NCBI GenBank assembly: GCA_017381365.1
Contig: JAFOCI010000096.1
Span: 1-47,134 of the forward strand
From: Treponema sp.
GTDB taxonomy: Bacteria; Spirochaetota; Spirochaetia; Treponematales; Treponemataceae
Length of the DNA: 47,134 bases
Reading direction: 5' to 3'
Positions 1-7,362 of this stretch are shown here, one piece after another (within the stretch, counting starts at the first letter, position 1; each line of letters begins with the position of its first letter). The notes beneath the pieces were generated by a model, which saw only the letters and a program-made list of their open reading frames with translations, was not told the origin of the DNA and did no database searches. The position numbers and the translations under genes were made by a program.

Positions 1-179
1 ATTGCAGGGTAAGAAAAGACAACAGCGCACAGAATTTGAATATTATAAGAAAACTTGTTATGAACCTATTAAAGGGATTAGATTTGCCTGTCGCAACAAA
101 AAAGAAGAATCTTACAATAGGCAACAAACAGACACTCTGTTTAAAAAACGAAAAATGTCTGCTTTACGCTTTGCAGAAT

Positions 180-620
180 CTATAATGCGTTTGCCCTGAT
201 TTCTCCATTAGCTTCTCTAGTCACAAAATTGTATACTGCCTGATTTTTGCCAAAGGGATCATTCAGGCAGATAAAAATGATGTAGGATTCCTTCAGGTTT
301 TTGTAATTTTCACCAGAGTTCAGGTGCTCTATGTCTATCATTGACTGGTAATAGCGCATTCTTAGACCTTCGTTTTTTTTAAGGGTTGTCTGAATTTCAA
401 TATCGATGACTTTATCAGAATCTTCAAGATAAGCGTCCAGCCGTATACCGTGCCCGGTATAGATTTCGTCAATTGAATATTGGGAGGATAGAAACTTTAT
501 TTTTCCAACTTTAATTCCAAGCAGATTTTCTACAACCCCTTTTGCAATTTCCGGGTTCCGCATAATTTTACTGAACAGAAAATCATCTGTAAAAAACAGT
601 TCGTCATAACTTTTTTTCAT
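180..620 (-). CDS. Rpn-family (PDDEXK_2) nuclease/transposase-like protein, probably 3'-truncated
   Basis: The translated protein resembles the N-terminal half of Rpn/PDDEXK_2 proteins (recombination-promoting nuclease, often annotated as transposase). It has the usual opening (FTDDFLFSKI), then GIRLDAYLED and DIEIQT, which supply the Asp and Glu-x-Gln expected of a PD-(D/E)xK-type active site. It then has the typical YYQSMIDIEHL and SYIIFICLNDPFGK segments. Family members usually run to about 290-310 residues; this one stops near residue 146, in the region just after the nuclease core, so it is probably a truncated remnant. The chosen start is the second methionine, because GGAG lies 6-7 nt upstream; an in-frame ATG exists at 632. 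No partner gene is visible. Family assignment is fairly sure, activity doubtful. Confidence 0.7.
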   Translation of the reverse strand: MKKSYDELFFTDDFLFSKIMRNPEIAKGVVENLLGIKVGKIKFLSSQYSIDEIYTGHGIRLDAYLEDSDKVIDIEIQTTLKKNEGLRMRYYQSMIDIEHLNSGENYKNLKESYIIFICLNDPFGKNQAVYNFVTREANGEIRANAL

Positions 621-711
621 TTTTTTCTCCATGTTTATAGAAGTTGAATTTTAGCCTATATAGTTAACGTAAAAACTTTATGAATTCTGCAATGAAATGA
701 AAAATTTGTAT

Positions 712-893
712 TTTGTGAAAAATTATCCAGGGAGCGGTTGACGGCTTAGGCAATGGAGCCACGCCGAAGGCGGCCACCGCAGGAGAGAGGGAGCGGAGCG
801 AGTGAACGACGAGGAGGCTGAGCGTAGCGGAATGGCGGAACTGCCGGCGATAACACCGCAGCGTAGTGAGGATGTTAGCGCAAGCTCCAGATT
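712..893. repeat. GC-rich dispersed repeat (family 2 type)
   Basis: This block is much richer in GC than its surroundings. It contains motifs such as gagcggagcgagtg and gagcgtagcgg that recur, often on the other strand, near 8903, 22128, 28788 and 46872. It includes a small hairpin with a GAA loop (cgcc-gaa-ggcg, 763-773). It separates the truncated nuclease gene from the 3' end of metA. No open frame in it looks like a gene. Confidence 0.6.
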
Positions 894-1802
894 CTAAGTA
901 AAATCGTAAGGTGTTTCCTGGTAGACGTAATAGTTCAGCCAGTTTGCAAAGAAAAGATGGGCAGTGCTTCGCCAGTAAGAGCTAGGCGGAAGATTTGCGT
1001 TGTTGTTTGGGAAATAATTTTTTGGCAAATCAATAGGAAGCTCTTTTGCCTTGTCGCGCCAATATTCGTTTGCAAGAGTGTTTGTGTCGTATTCTAGATG
1101 GCCTGTCATAAAGACCTGCCGGTTGTCGTTGGATTTTATGAGAGTAACGCCTGCTTCTTCTGAGCGAGCCAGAATTGTAAGGTCAGGGCGGACAATAATA
1201 TCTTCTTCGCGGAGAGTTGTGTGGCGGCTTTGAGGAATCGGAAAGGTGTCATCAAATCCGCGGAGCAGCGGGTCGTTTAAAGTTGTGCGCTGGTTCATGA
1301 AAATGCCGAAAAGCTTTTTATCAAGAGGAATTTTTGAAACATTGTGATGATGGTAAAGACCAGCAAAAGCGCCCCAGCAAAGATGTAGCGTTGAAAATAC
1401 GTTTTCTTTAGCATAATCCATGATGGAGCAGAGTTCAGACCAATAATCAACCTGTTCAAAAGGAATCTGTTCTACAGGTGCGCCTGTAATAATCATTCCG
1501 TCATAGCGATGCTTGAAAACTTCACTGGAAGGAATGTAGAATTTTTCCAGATAATCTGCACTTGTGTTTTTGAATTCGTGGTTTTCCATGCGTACAAGGG
1601 AAATTTCCACCTGAAGAGGTGTGTTTCCTAAAAGCCGCAGAAGCTGGGTTTCAGTTGTTTCGCGGGTTGGCATAAGGTTTACGATGGCAACTTTTAGAGG
1701 ACGGATTTCCTGTGTGATGGCACGGTTTTCCGTCATTATGAATATATTTTCGTTTTCCAGAATACTGCAGGCTGGCAAGTCTGATTTGATTTTTATTGGC
1801 AT
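894..1802 (-). CDS. metA: Homoserine O-acetyltransferase (MetA family)
   Basis: This 302-residue protein is full length for the MetA family, which acylates homoserine in the cytoplasm as the first committed step of methionine synthesis. The catalytic residues are in the canonical places: Cys142 in LHLCWGA, His235 and Glu237 in GHLEYD. The residue that separates acyl donors is Glu111 (TGAPVE), as in the Bacillus cereus enzyme; enzymes with Gly there use succinyl-CoA. The expected donor is therefore acetyl-CoA, although database names often say succinyltransferase. The gene is single, divergent from the operon starting at 1848, with only 45 nt between the start codons. A 9-bp inverted repeat fills that gap. 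Confidence 0.93.
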   Translation of the reverse strand: MPIKIKSDLPACSILENENIFIMTENRAITQEIRPLKVAIVNLMPTRETTETQLLRLLGNTPLQVEISLVRMENHEFKNTSADYLEKFYIPSSEVFKHRYDGMIITGAPVEQIPFEQVDYWSELCSIMDYAKENVFSTLHLCWGAFAGLYHHHNVSKIPLDKKLFGIFMNQRTTLNDPLLRGFDDTFPIPQSRHTTLREEDIIVRPDLTILARSEEAGVTLIKSNDNRQVFMTGHLEYDTNTLANEYWRDKAKELPIDLPKNYFPNNNANLPPSSYWRSTAHLFFANWLNYYVYQETPYDFT

Positions 1803-1810
1803 ATATAGAA

Positions 1811-1839
1811 TATAGCAAAATAAAAGGCTATTTGCTATA
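1811..1839. promoter_or_regulatory. Inverted repeat in the metA/operon divergent promoter region
   Basis: Two 9-nt arms, tatagcaaa and tttgctata, are separated by 11 nt in the 45-nt gap between two divergent start codons. The right arm overlaps a -10-like TATACT for the plus-strand gene. On the minus strand a TATATT lies close to the metA start. The symmetry could be an operator or just two mirrored -10 regions; no regulator is indicated. Confidence 0.4.
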
Positions 1840-1847
1840 CTTTAAGT

Positions 1848-2843
1848 ATGTCGGAAAATGATAATCGTAAGGCAGCTGTAAAAAAAATTAAGTTACTCGT
1901 ATATAATCAGAAAATGAATATGAATGTGTATCGCCAGAAAATTGATGATGCATATACTGTTCCAATTTTACCAAACAAGGTTGAGCTTTCTGAACATAAT
2001 TATGGTGGTGTTGCCTGCGATGTATTTTCGCCAGAAATTTATTCGTCTAAAAGGGTGACTTTTTATATTCACGGCGGTTGTTTTGTTGGCGGTTCCCGTG
2101 CAGCCTACAGAAGCTTTTGTGCTATGATTGCGAATAAGACATTCAGTCGTGTTGTTGTGCCTGAATATCGTCTTGCACCTGTAACTCCTTTTCCTTCCGC
2201 AATTGAAGACATTCAGTCTGTTTTTCGTTCTCTTTTTACGGAGGAGCAGATTGACCGTTCCCTTGATTCTGAAGTTCCAGAATTCGTTATTGCTGCTGAC
2301 GGTGCTGGAGCCAGCATTGCATTGGCACTTTTATTAAATATTAAAGATAAATTCCGAAAATGCATAAAGAAAGTTGTTCTTTTTTCACCGTGGCTTAATG
2401 TTTCTGATTCTTCTGCGCTTTTTACGGGCAAAAAAAAGATGAGTGATGAAATCCTGTCCAGCGATGTGATTCAGCAGTGCGCTTCTTTGTACACTTATGA
2501 ATCTAATTTTAAAAATCCTTTAGTTTCACCAGCTCTTGCATCTTCTGATCTGCTGGAAGGTTTTCCTCCTGTTTATATTCAGTGCGGAGGAAAAGAAATC
2601 CTTTTGAACGATATCCGCTCTTTTGAAGATTTGCTGAAGAATAACAATGTTGAATGCAAGGTTGATGTGTGGCCAGACATGATGCATCTTTTTCAGCTGG
2701 CAGACGATTTATTGGAGGATGCACATCACGCTTTTGAGCGGCTTGCTGCTGAAATTTCTGGAATTGACAACGAAAATATTGAACGTCAGACATACGAAAA
2801 TAAACCTAGACTGGAAGACAGTCTAAAAAGGACTGAAGCATGA
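1848..2843 (+). CDS. Alpha/beta-hydrolase, HSL-like fold, catalytic serine replaced
   Basis: The 331-residue protein has the hormone-sensitive-lipase layout. It has the oxyanion HGG at 75-77, PEYRLAP at 105-111, a nucleophile-elbow region at 149-156 and a terminal His280 in PDMMHLF. The elbow reads ADGAGA where the family has GDSAGG, so Gly152 sits where the nucleophilic Ser should be. The acid position carries Glu250 rather than Asp. No signal peptide is visible, so it is probably cytoplasmic. It opens a five-gene operon and overlaps the next gene by 4 nt (ATGA). By sequence it should not act as a serine esterase; a binding or structural role is possible. Fold assignment is confident, function unknown. 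Confidence 0.75.
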   Translation: MSENDNRKAAVKKIKLLVYNQKMNMNVYRQKIDDAYTVPILPNKVELSEHNYGGVACDVFSPEIYSSKRVTFYIHGGCFVGGSRAAYRSFCAMIANKTFSRVVVPEYRLAPVTPFPSAIEDIQSVFRSLFTEEQIDRSLDSEVPEFVIAADGAGASIALALLLNIKDKFRKCIKKVVLFSPWLNVSDSSALFTGKKKMSDEILSSDVIQQCASLYTYESNFKNPLVSPALASSDLLEGFPPVYIQCGGKEILLNDIRSFEDLLKNNNVECKVDVWPDMMHLFQLADDLLEDAHHAFERLAAEISGIDNENIERQTYENKPRLEDSLKRTEA

Positions 2844-4306
2844 GCATAGAATTACTTTCGCCAGCTGGAAATGTTGAAAAACTTTATTACGCTTACGCTT
2901 ATGGTGCGGATGCAGCTTATATCGGCCTTAAAAAATTTTCTTTGCGTGTAAAAGCTGACAATTTTTATGAAGATGAATACAAAAAGGTTATTGAGCTTAA
3001 AAAACAGTTTCCTGGAAAAAGGCTTCATTGTGCGTTGAATATTTCTTTTCACAACCGCGATATTGATAATTTTCTGCAGAATCTTGATTATTTTAAGGCA
3101 TATCCTATTGATGCCTTTATTGTGCAGGATATTGGCATGGTTCCTGTTCTTCAGAAGCATTTTCCTGATGCAGAACTTCATGTTTCAACTCAGGCCAGCT
3201 GTGTAAACCGAGAAGCTGTAAAAATGTACAGATCAATGGGATTTAAGAGGGTGGTTCTTGGCCGCGAAGTTACGTTAAAGGAAATCCGCGAAATAAAGGA
3301 TGCTGTTCCAGATGTTGAACTGGAAGCTTTTGCTCATGGTGCCATGTGCATTGCATACGCAGGCCGCTGTCTTATGAGTGCGTACTTGACTGCCCGTTCG
3401 GCTCAGGCTGGTGCCTGCAGTCACACTTGCCGCTGGGATTTTGATGTGCTTGCAGATCCTTTAAAAGCAAAGCAGATTGCAGAAACAGGAGCTCTTGTTC
3501 TTGAAGAAAAGAAACGTCCCGGGGAATATTTCCCGATTTATGAGGGTGATGATTTTACAGCGGTTCTTTCCAGCAGAGATTTGCGCATGGTTGAACATCT
3601 TGATGACATGGTAAAAGCCGGTGTTGATTCAATAAAAATTGAAGGACGCATGAAAAGCGTTTATTACGTTGCTCTTGTTACCCGGGCTTACCGCAAAGCT
3701 CTTGATGCACTGGACGGCAAAATCACAGCTGCCGAGGCAAAACCTTTTATTGATGAACTGGAAAACGTAAGTCATCGCGAAAGTGGTACTGGTTTTTACT
3801 ACAATCCTGCGGAAGCAAATGTTACCTGCAGCGGTGCAACAGACAGCCGTTATATTCTTGCTGCAGAAATAGGAAAAAAACTTGATGATGATGAAAGGGC
3901 TCAAGTGCTTAAGCTTGGAAAGGAACACGCAGAACTTGTGCAGAAGGAGCTTGATGAAATGCATCCTGCTGCCAGAGCTGCTCGTCTTAAGGAATATTCC
4001 CAGCATCCAGACAGAAATCCTCCTTCTGCGGAAGACAAAGCTGAATGGAACATGTACGAAGTAAAGCCTTTGAATATGATTAAAGCCGGTGATGCAATTG
4101 AATTTGTTTCGCCAGATGTTGTTTCTACAAAAGTAAAGCCAGAAGAATGGCAGCTTGTTGATCCGGAAAACGGCACCTTAAAAGAATGGGTTTGCGATGG
4201 TCATAACAGCGTAATCTATACAAAGACTCCTCTTCAGGAAGGAACTTTGATTCGCATCGAAGACCCTGAGTATGAAGAGGGCAAAATCCGCGATTCTGGA
4301 AGATAA
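2840..4306 (+). CDS. Peptidase U32 family protein, TrhP (YegQ)-like tRNA hydroxylation factor
   Basis: The protein (488 residues) starts with the typical ELLSPAGN, contains GADAAYIG and the U32 signature around residues 161-180 (LEAFAHGAMC...AGRCLMS), followed by CSHTC. Cys170, Cys177, Cys193 and Cys197 are candidate iron-sulfur ligands. U32 proteins of this size group with E. coli YegQ/TrhP (about 450 residues), which takes part in prephenate-dependent 5-hydroxylation of tRNA wobble uridine. The other branch, RlhA, is longer. The 'collagenase' name is historical. It is translationally coupled to the preceding gene and lies 8 nt before the next one. The U32 family is certain; the TrhP role rests on length and motifs. 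Confidence 0.85.
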   Translation: MSIELLSPAGNVEKLYYAYAYGADAAYIGLKKFSLRVKADNFYEDEYKKVIELKKQFPGKRLHCALNISFHNRDIDNFLQNLDYFKAYPIDAFIVQDIGMVPVLQKHFPDAELHVSTQASCVNREAVKMYRSMGFKRVVLGREVTLKEIREIKDAVPDVELEAFAHGAMCIAYAGRCLMSAYLTARSAQAGACSHTCRWDFDVLADPLKAKQIAETGALVLEEKKRPGEYFPIYEGDDFTAVLSSRDLRMVEHLDDMVKAGVDSIKIEGRMKSVYYVALVTRAYRKALDALDGKITAAEAKPFIDELENVSHRESGTGFYYNPAEANVTCSGATDSRYILAAEIGKKLDDDERAQVLKLGKEHAELVQKELDEMHPAARAARLKEYSQHPDRNPPSAEDKAEWNMYEVKPLNMIKAGDAIEFVSPDVVSTKVKPEEWQLVDPENGTLKEWVCDGHNSVIYTKTPLQEGTLIRIEDPEYEEGKIRDSGR

Positions 4307-4314
4307 TAGAAGAA

Positions 4315-5052
4315 ATGAAGAAAAATCGGCTTGTCAGTTTATTAAGTTTTCTCTTTTTGTTTTGCTGCGGATTGAACAAGGTTAATGCGGAGATTGTAAC
4401 CTGGATTACACCAAAGCCAGTTTTTTATCTTGTGAACGGCATAACTCTTGAAAATGGAAATGATGTTGTTCCTCAGACAACTTTGCTTGATATGAGTCTG
4501 ACTGCAGACATGGATCAGCTTAAGCTTATGGCTGGAGGTCAGTTTCAGCTTTCCATAATGGATTTTACAACTTCTGCAATTTATGCGCCTACTTTTTTCA
4601 ATCATTTTAATTTTGGCGGCAAAACTGTTATTCATTGTAAATATTATCATGATTTGTTTTTTGAAAATGATTTACTAACAGGTCTTTATTTCAGATATTT
4701 TACGGGAAATCATTTCGCAATTGCTGCAGATTTTATGTATCATCATAAGGCAGCCCATATTTATGAAATTAAAGACGATGTTTTCTGGTTATGTAATCAT
4801 AATGTGGCATTTAATGTTGAGTTTGAATATAAACCATTCAAAAAATTACTTTTTGATTTTTCTATTTCATCATATTCTACATATAGATTTATGAATTTCT
4901 TTGCACCAGATTTTAAGTTTTTATCTGAATATAAAGTCTCAAAAATATTGTATGCAGGTTTTATTGCAGAAATTCAGTATGTTGATATGTTTACTTTAAG
5001 TTCAAATTTAAACACAATTGATTTTGGACTTTATGCAAAACTGGAGCTATGA
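4315..5052 (+). CDS. Secreted beta-barrel-like outer membrane protein, unknown function
   Basis: The 245-residue product begins with a signal peptide (KK, then a long Leu/Phe stretch, cleavage probably after VNA near residue 25). The rest is rich in alternating aromatic and polar residues and ends in a hydrophobic strand (GLYAKLEL), which is what small outer-membrane barrels look like. No enzyme motif is visible, and I recognise no family. It overlaps the downstream phosphoesterase lipoprotein gene by 4 nt (ATGA), so the two are probably made together and may act in the same envelope compartment. Confidence 0.6.
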   Translation: MKKNRLVSLLSFLFLFCCGLNKVNAEIVTWITPKPVFYLVNGITLENGNDVVPQTTLLDMSLTADMDQLKLMAGGQFQLSIMDFTTSAIYAPTFFNHFNFGGKTVIHCKYYHDLFFENDLLTGLYFRYFTGNHFAIAADFMYHHKAAHIYEIKDDVFWLCNHNVAFNVEFEYKPFKKLLFDFSISSYSTYRFMNFFAPDFKFLSEYKVSKILYAGFIAEIQYVDMFTLSSNLNTIDFGLYAKLEL

Positions 5053-5978
5053 AGATGAAAAAGATTAACTTTGTTTTTTTGATAGTTGTTATTTCAGTTT
5101 TGATTTTTTCATGCGAATATTATTCCTATGGTCTGGAGGAGTTTTTGTATCGTTCAAATACGGTTTCTGTACGTGCAGAAGAAATGCCTGATCTTTCTGG
5201 AAAAAACGGAAATTCCGAAGATTTAGGAATTTTTGAAAAAGTCAGCGGAAAAAAGTATACAGTCCTTTTTATTACAGATGTTCATTTTGGTGGTGAAAAT
5301 TCCGGTAAAAACGGTGCACGGCCAGAACTGATTTTCCTAGAATGGCTTAAGAATCTTAAAGAAACAAATCCGGAACTATATCCAAGTTTTGCAATCTGTC
5401 TGGGGGATATTGCAGAGCATGGACATGACAGAGAATTCATTGAATATAAATTTTTTACAGACAAATTGAACACTGCTGAATACGGCAGCATAAAGACTTT
5501 TAACGTTGTTGGCAATCACGATTTGTATAACAGCGGTTGGGAAGGCTTTAAGAAATTCTGCTATCCCTACACTTCATTTTATAAATTCAGGACAAAAGGG
5601 TTCACCTGGTATTTTGTAGATTCTGCCAGCTGTTCAATTGGCGATGATCAGCTTACAACTCTTTCCAGAGATATGATTTATAATGAAAAAGGCAGAAAGA
5701 AGCTTGTTTTTACTCACGTTCCTGTTTATGCAAATGGCGTTCAGTATTTTGTAATGCAGAATACAACTGAGCGCAACCGTTTCATCTCTTTGCTTGCAGA
5801 AGAAAACACAAGCATGCTGGTAGACGGTCATACCCACGCAGAAAATAAAAGTGATTTAGGATTTATAGAATGGAATATTCCTGGATTTCTGGAAAAATAT
5901 GGTTTTGGTTTAATGTTTGTAGATGAAACAAATCCATTAAATCCTACGGCTCAAATGAAGGTTTTCTACTTAAAATGA
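5049..5978 (+). CDS. Metallophosphoesterase lipoprotein (calcineurin-like)
   Basis: A short signal sequence ends in LIFSC, a spirochaete-style lipobox with Cys22 as the lipidated residue, so the enzyme should be membrane-anchored outside the cytoplasm. The calcineurin-like metal-binding motifs appear in order: DVH (77-79), GD (119-120), GNHD (155-158), His223 in FTHVP and GHTH (260-263). All ligands for a two-metal centre are present, so it is probably an active phosphohydrolase; the substrate cannot be read from sequence. It overlaps the genes on both sides by 4 nt, in an operon with a barrel protein and a second metallohydrolase. Confidence 0.85.
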   Translation: MKMKKINFVFLIVVISVLIFSCEYYSYGLEEFLYRSNTVSVRAEEMPDLSGKNGNSEDLGIFEKVSGKKYTVLFITDVHFGGENSGKNGARPELIFLEWLKNLKETNPELYPSFAICLGDIAEHGHDREFIEYKFFTDKLNTAEYGSIKTFNVVGNHDLYNSGWEGFKKFCYPYTSFYKFRTKGFTWYFVDSASCSIGDDQLTTLSRDMIYNEKGRKKLVFTHVPVYANGVQYFVMQNTTERNRFISLLAEENTSMLVDGHTHAENKSDLGFIEWNIPGFLEKYGFGLMFVDETNPLNPTAQMKVFYLK

Positions 5979-6907
5979 ATGTAATTAAATTGTCGGAAAA
6001 CGTTTCTGTGATTTCCGCACCAACAAATGTAGGTGTAATTGCACTTCCAGAGCAAGGCAAAACAACAATTTATCTGATTGACTGCGGCAGTTCTGACGAA
6101 GATGGTATGCAGATTTACGATTATCTTTGTTCTGTATACAATGATTTTGAAATTGCGGCAGTAATTCTGACTCATGCACATTACGACCACGGAGGCGGTC
6201 TTCCGTATTTAACTGCAAAAACAGGTTGCGGCGGCTGGATCTGCAAGGACGAAGCCTTCTTTGCAGAACATCCAGTTACAATCGCTCAAATGGCGTGGGG
6301 CGGAGCAGAACCAAAGGAACTGCGCACCTTATATTCAACACCAAAAAAAATAGTCCGCACCTTTAAACCTGATGAAACAATAAGATTGTCCTCGGAAGAT
6401 TCAGAAAAAAATGTATCGCTTAAAGTGGTACTTTTGGACGGTCACAGTTCTGCCCAGACAGGTTTAATGATTACAGATTCTGACGGTAAAAAGTCATTTT
6501 TTGTTGGAGATGCTGTTTCTGGAAGAAATTCATTAAAGCGGTATTGGATTCAGTTTATGCTGGACGAACACAAGGCGAAAGAAACAACGGCAAAACTTAG
6601 TTCTGTGCAGGCAGATTATTATATTCCGTCTCACGGTGATTACGTAACAGAAATTGAAGGTCTTGCAGAACTGAATCTTCTTGCGATGCTGGAAACTGAA
6701 CAGCTGATTTTGAAAATTCTTAAAACGCCAATGTGCTTTGACGATATTCTGACTGCAGTACTAAACGAAAATGGCATAAAAATGAATCTTACCCGCTATG
6801 CTTTTATGAGTGGTTCAATCCGTTCCTACGTTACATCTCTGTATGAAGACAACAAAATTGAACCTGTTACAATTGACAATAAGCTTTGCTGGAAAGTGGT
6901 AGATTAG
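5975..6907 (+). CDS. Metallo-beta-lactamase-fold hydrolase
   Basis: The HxHxDH motif is at residues 67-72 (THAHYDHGGG). Further metal ligands are His157 in LLDGHSSAQTG, Asp179 in VGDAVSG and a late His in SHGD. These form the complete binuclear metal site of the MBL-fold family, which includes glyoxalase II-like thioesterases and lactonases. There is no signal peptide, so it should be cytoplasmic. The last 70 residues look like a winged-helix-type C-terminal extension, as found in several glyoxalase II-like proteins. It is the last gene of the operon, overlapping the previous one by 4 nt. The substrate is unknown. Confidence 0.82.
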   Translation: MNVIKLSENVSVISAPTNVGVIALPEQGKTTIYLIDCGSSDEDGMQIYDYLCSVYNDFEIAAVILTHAHYDHGGGLPYLTAKTGCGGWICKDEAFFAEHPVTIAQMAWGGAEPKELRTLYSTPKKIVRTFKPDETIRLSSEDSEKNVSLKVVLLDGHSSAQTGLMITDSDGKKSFFVGDAVSGRNSLKRYWIQFMLDEHKAKETTAKLSSVQADYYIPSHGDYVTEIEGLAELNLLAMLETEQLILKILKTPMCFDDILTAVLNENGIKMNLTRYAFMSGSIRSYVTSLYEDNKIEPVTIDNKLCWKVVD

Positions 6908-6914
6908 CATTATG

Positions 6915-6934
6915 AGGGGAAAAGCCTTTCCCCT
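6915..6934. repeat. Outer-frame hairpin beside family 1 copy 1
   Basis: An 8-bp stem (aggggaaa/tttcccct) with a 4-nt loop lies 7 nt after the MBL-fold gene stop. A related block follows copy 3 (20932-20950), so it seems to be one side of an outer frame that surrounds the family 1 core at both loci. Confidence 0.55.
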
Positions 6935-6956
6935 GGGTTCAACCACGAGTCACTTC

Positions 6957-7053
6957 GCAAGGGACTGTCCAATAAGTTTGCATTACGGTGGTTGAGTTTA
7001 TCGAAACCACCACATTTAGTGTAGCAGTCATTACTTTTGGGACAGTCCCTTGC
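6957..7053 (+). repeat. Nested palindromic repeat, family 1, copy 1 (deletion derivative)
   Basis: The ends gcaagggactgtcc and ggacagtcccttgc are perfect inverted repeats. Inside is the hairpin ggtggtt/aaccacc, then acatttagtgtagcagtcatt. Compared with the other four copies, this one lacks 30 nt between two tcatt direct repeats (the aatgagcgctacactcatt hairpin). It lies between the convergent ends of the MBL-fold gene and ilvC. Confidence 0.9.
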
Positions 7054-7079
7054 TCCGTTTTGTCGTGTTTTCACCACAC

Positions 7080-7135
7080 CCCATTCTGCGGGGAATTCCC
7101 CGCAACGCCCTGCCGCTGAATAGAGCAATTAACCC
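7080..7135. repeat. Outer-frame block with perfect 18-bp palindrome, followed by a direct-repeat copy
   Basis: The palindrome tgcggggaattccccgca (7087-7104) is read on the minus strand directly after gcgtt. A similar block (gggcgttgcgggg, then cgcagaa and gggg) precedes copy 3 at 20760-20790. The adjoining 27 nt (7109-7135) repeat 7337-7363 next to the ilvC stop with one mismatch. Confidence 0.7.
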
Positions 7136-7141
7136 CAACAC

Positions 7142-7169
7142 AAAAAAAAAGACCCGCAAAATGCGAGTC
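7142..7169 (-). terminator. Intrinsic terminator downstream of ilvC
   Basis: Read on the minus strand, an 8-bp stem (gactcgca/tgcgggtc, one G-U pair) with a 3-nt loop is followed by nine T. It lies after the hairpin array that follows ilvC, so it should end the ilvC transcript. Confidence 0.8.
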
Positions 7170-7184
7170 CTTTGTATATTTTTT

Positions 7185-7345
7185 TGCGAGTTTTGACTTT
7201 GTCAAAACTCGCACATTAATCTAATTCGAAGAATTAGATTAATGCTTTCATTGCAGTCAGTGTATCAAAATTACGTCCTGTAATTTTGATACATGGCAAG
7301 AAAATTTCATTTTCTTGCAACGCATTCCAGCGGCGTCCTGCCGCT
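7185..7345. repeat. Array of five consecutive perfect hairpins
   Basis: Five unrelated, mismatch-free inverted repeats follow one another: 7185-7213 (13-bp arms, loop ttt), 7214-7244 (14-bp arms, loop gaa), 7261-7293 (14-bp arms, loop gtcct), 7296-7318 (10-bp arms, loop ttc) and 7329-7345 (6-bp arms, loop gtcct). Between the second and third is a short stretch whose minus-strand reading (LTAMKALI, stop) echoes the IlvC tail (MTAMKPIIK). The array sits between the ilvC stop and its terminator, flanked by 27-bp direct repeats (7109-7135, 7337-7363). Confidence 0.9.
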
Positions 7346-7362
7346 GAATAGAGCAATGAACC

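Noticed and set aside
2..199. Short plus-strand frame of 65 codons at the window start
   Set aside because: It begins at a TTG without a ribosome site, is rich in Lys and Arg from AT-rich DNA, overlaps the end of the Rpn-type gene and matches nothing I know.
6957..7053. CRISPR-like interpretation of the recurring palindromic repeats
   Set aside because: Copies are single and kilobases apart, with no regular spacers and no cas genes in the window.
7185..7345. Riboswitch or T-box reading of the hairpin array near ilvC
   Set aside because: The array is downstream of ilvC, not in its leader, and the stems are perfect and simple without the conserved junctions of known riboswitches.
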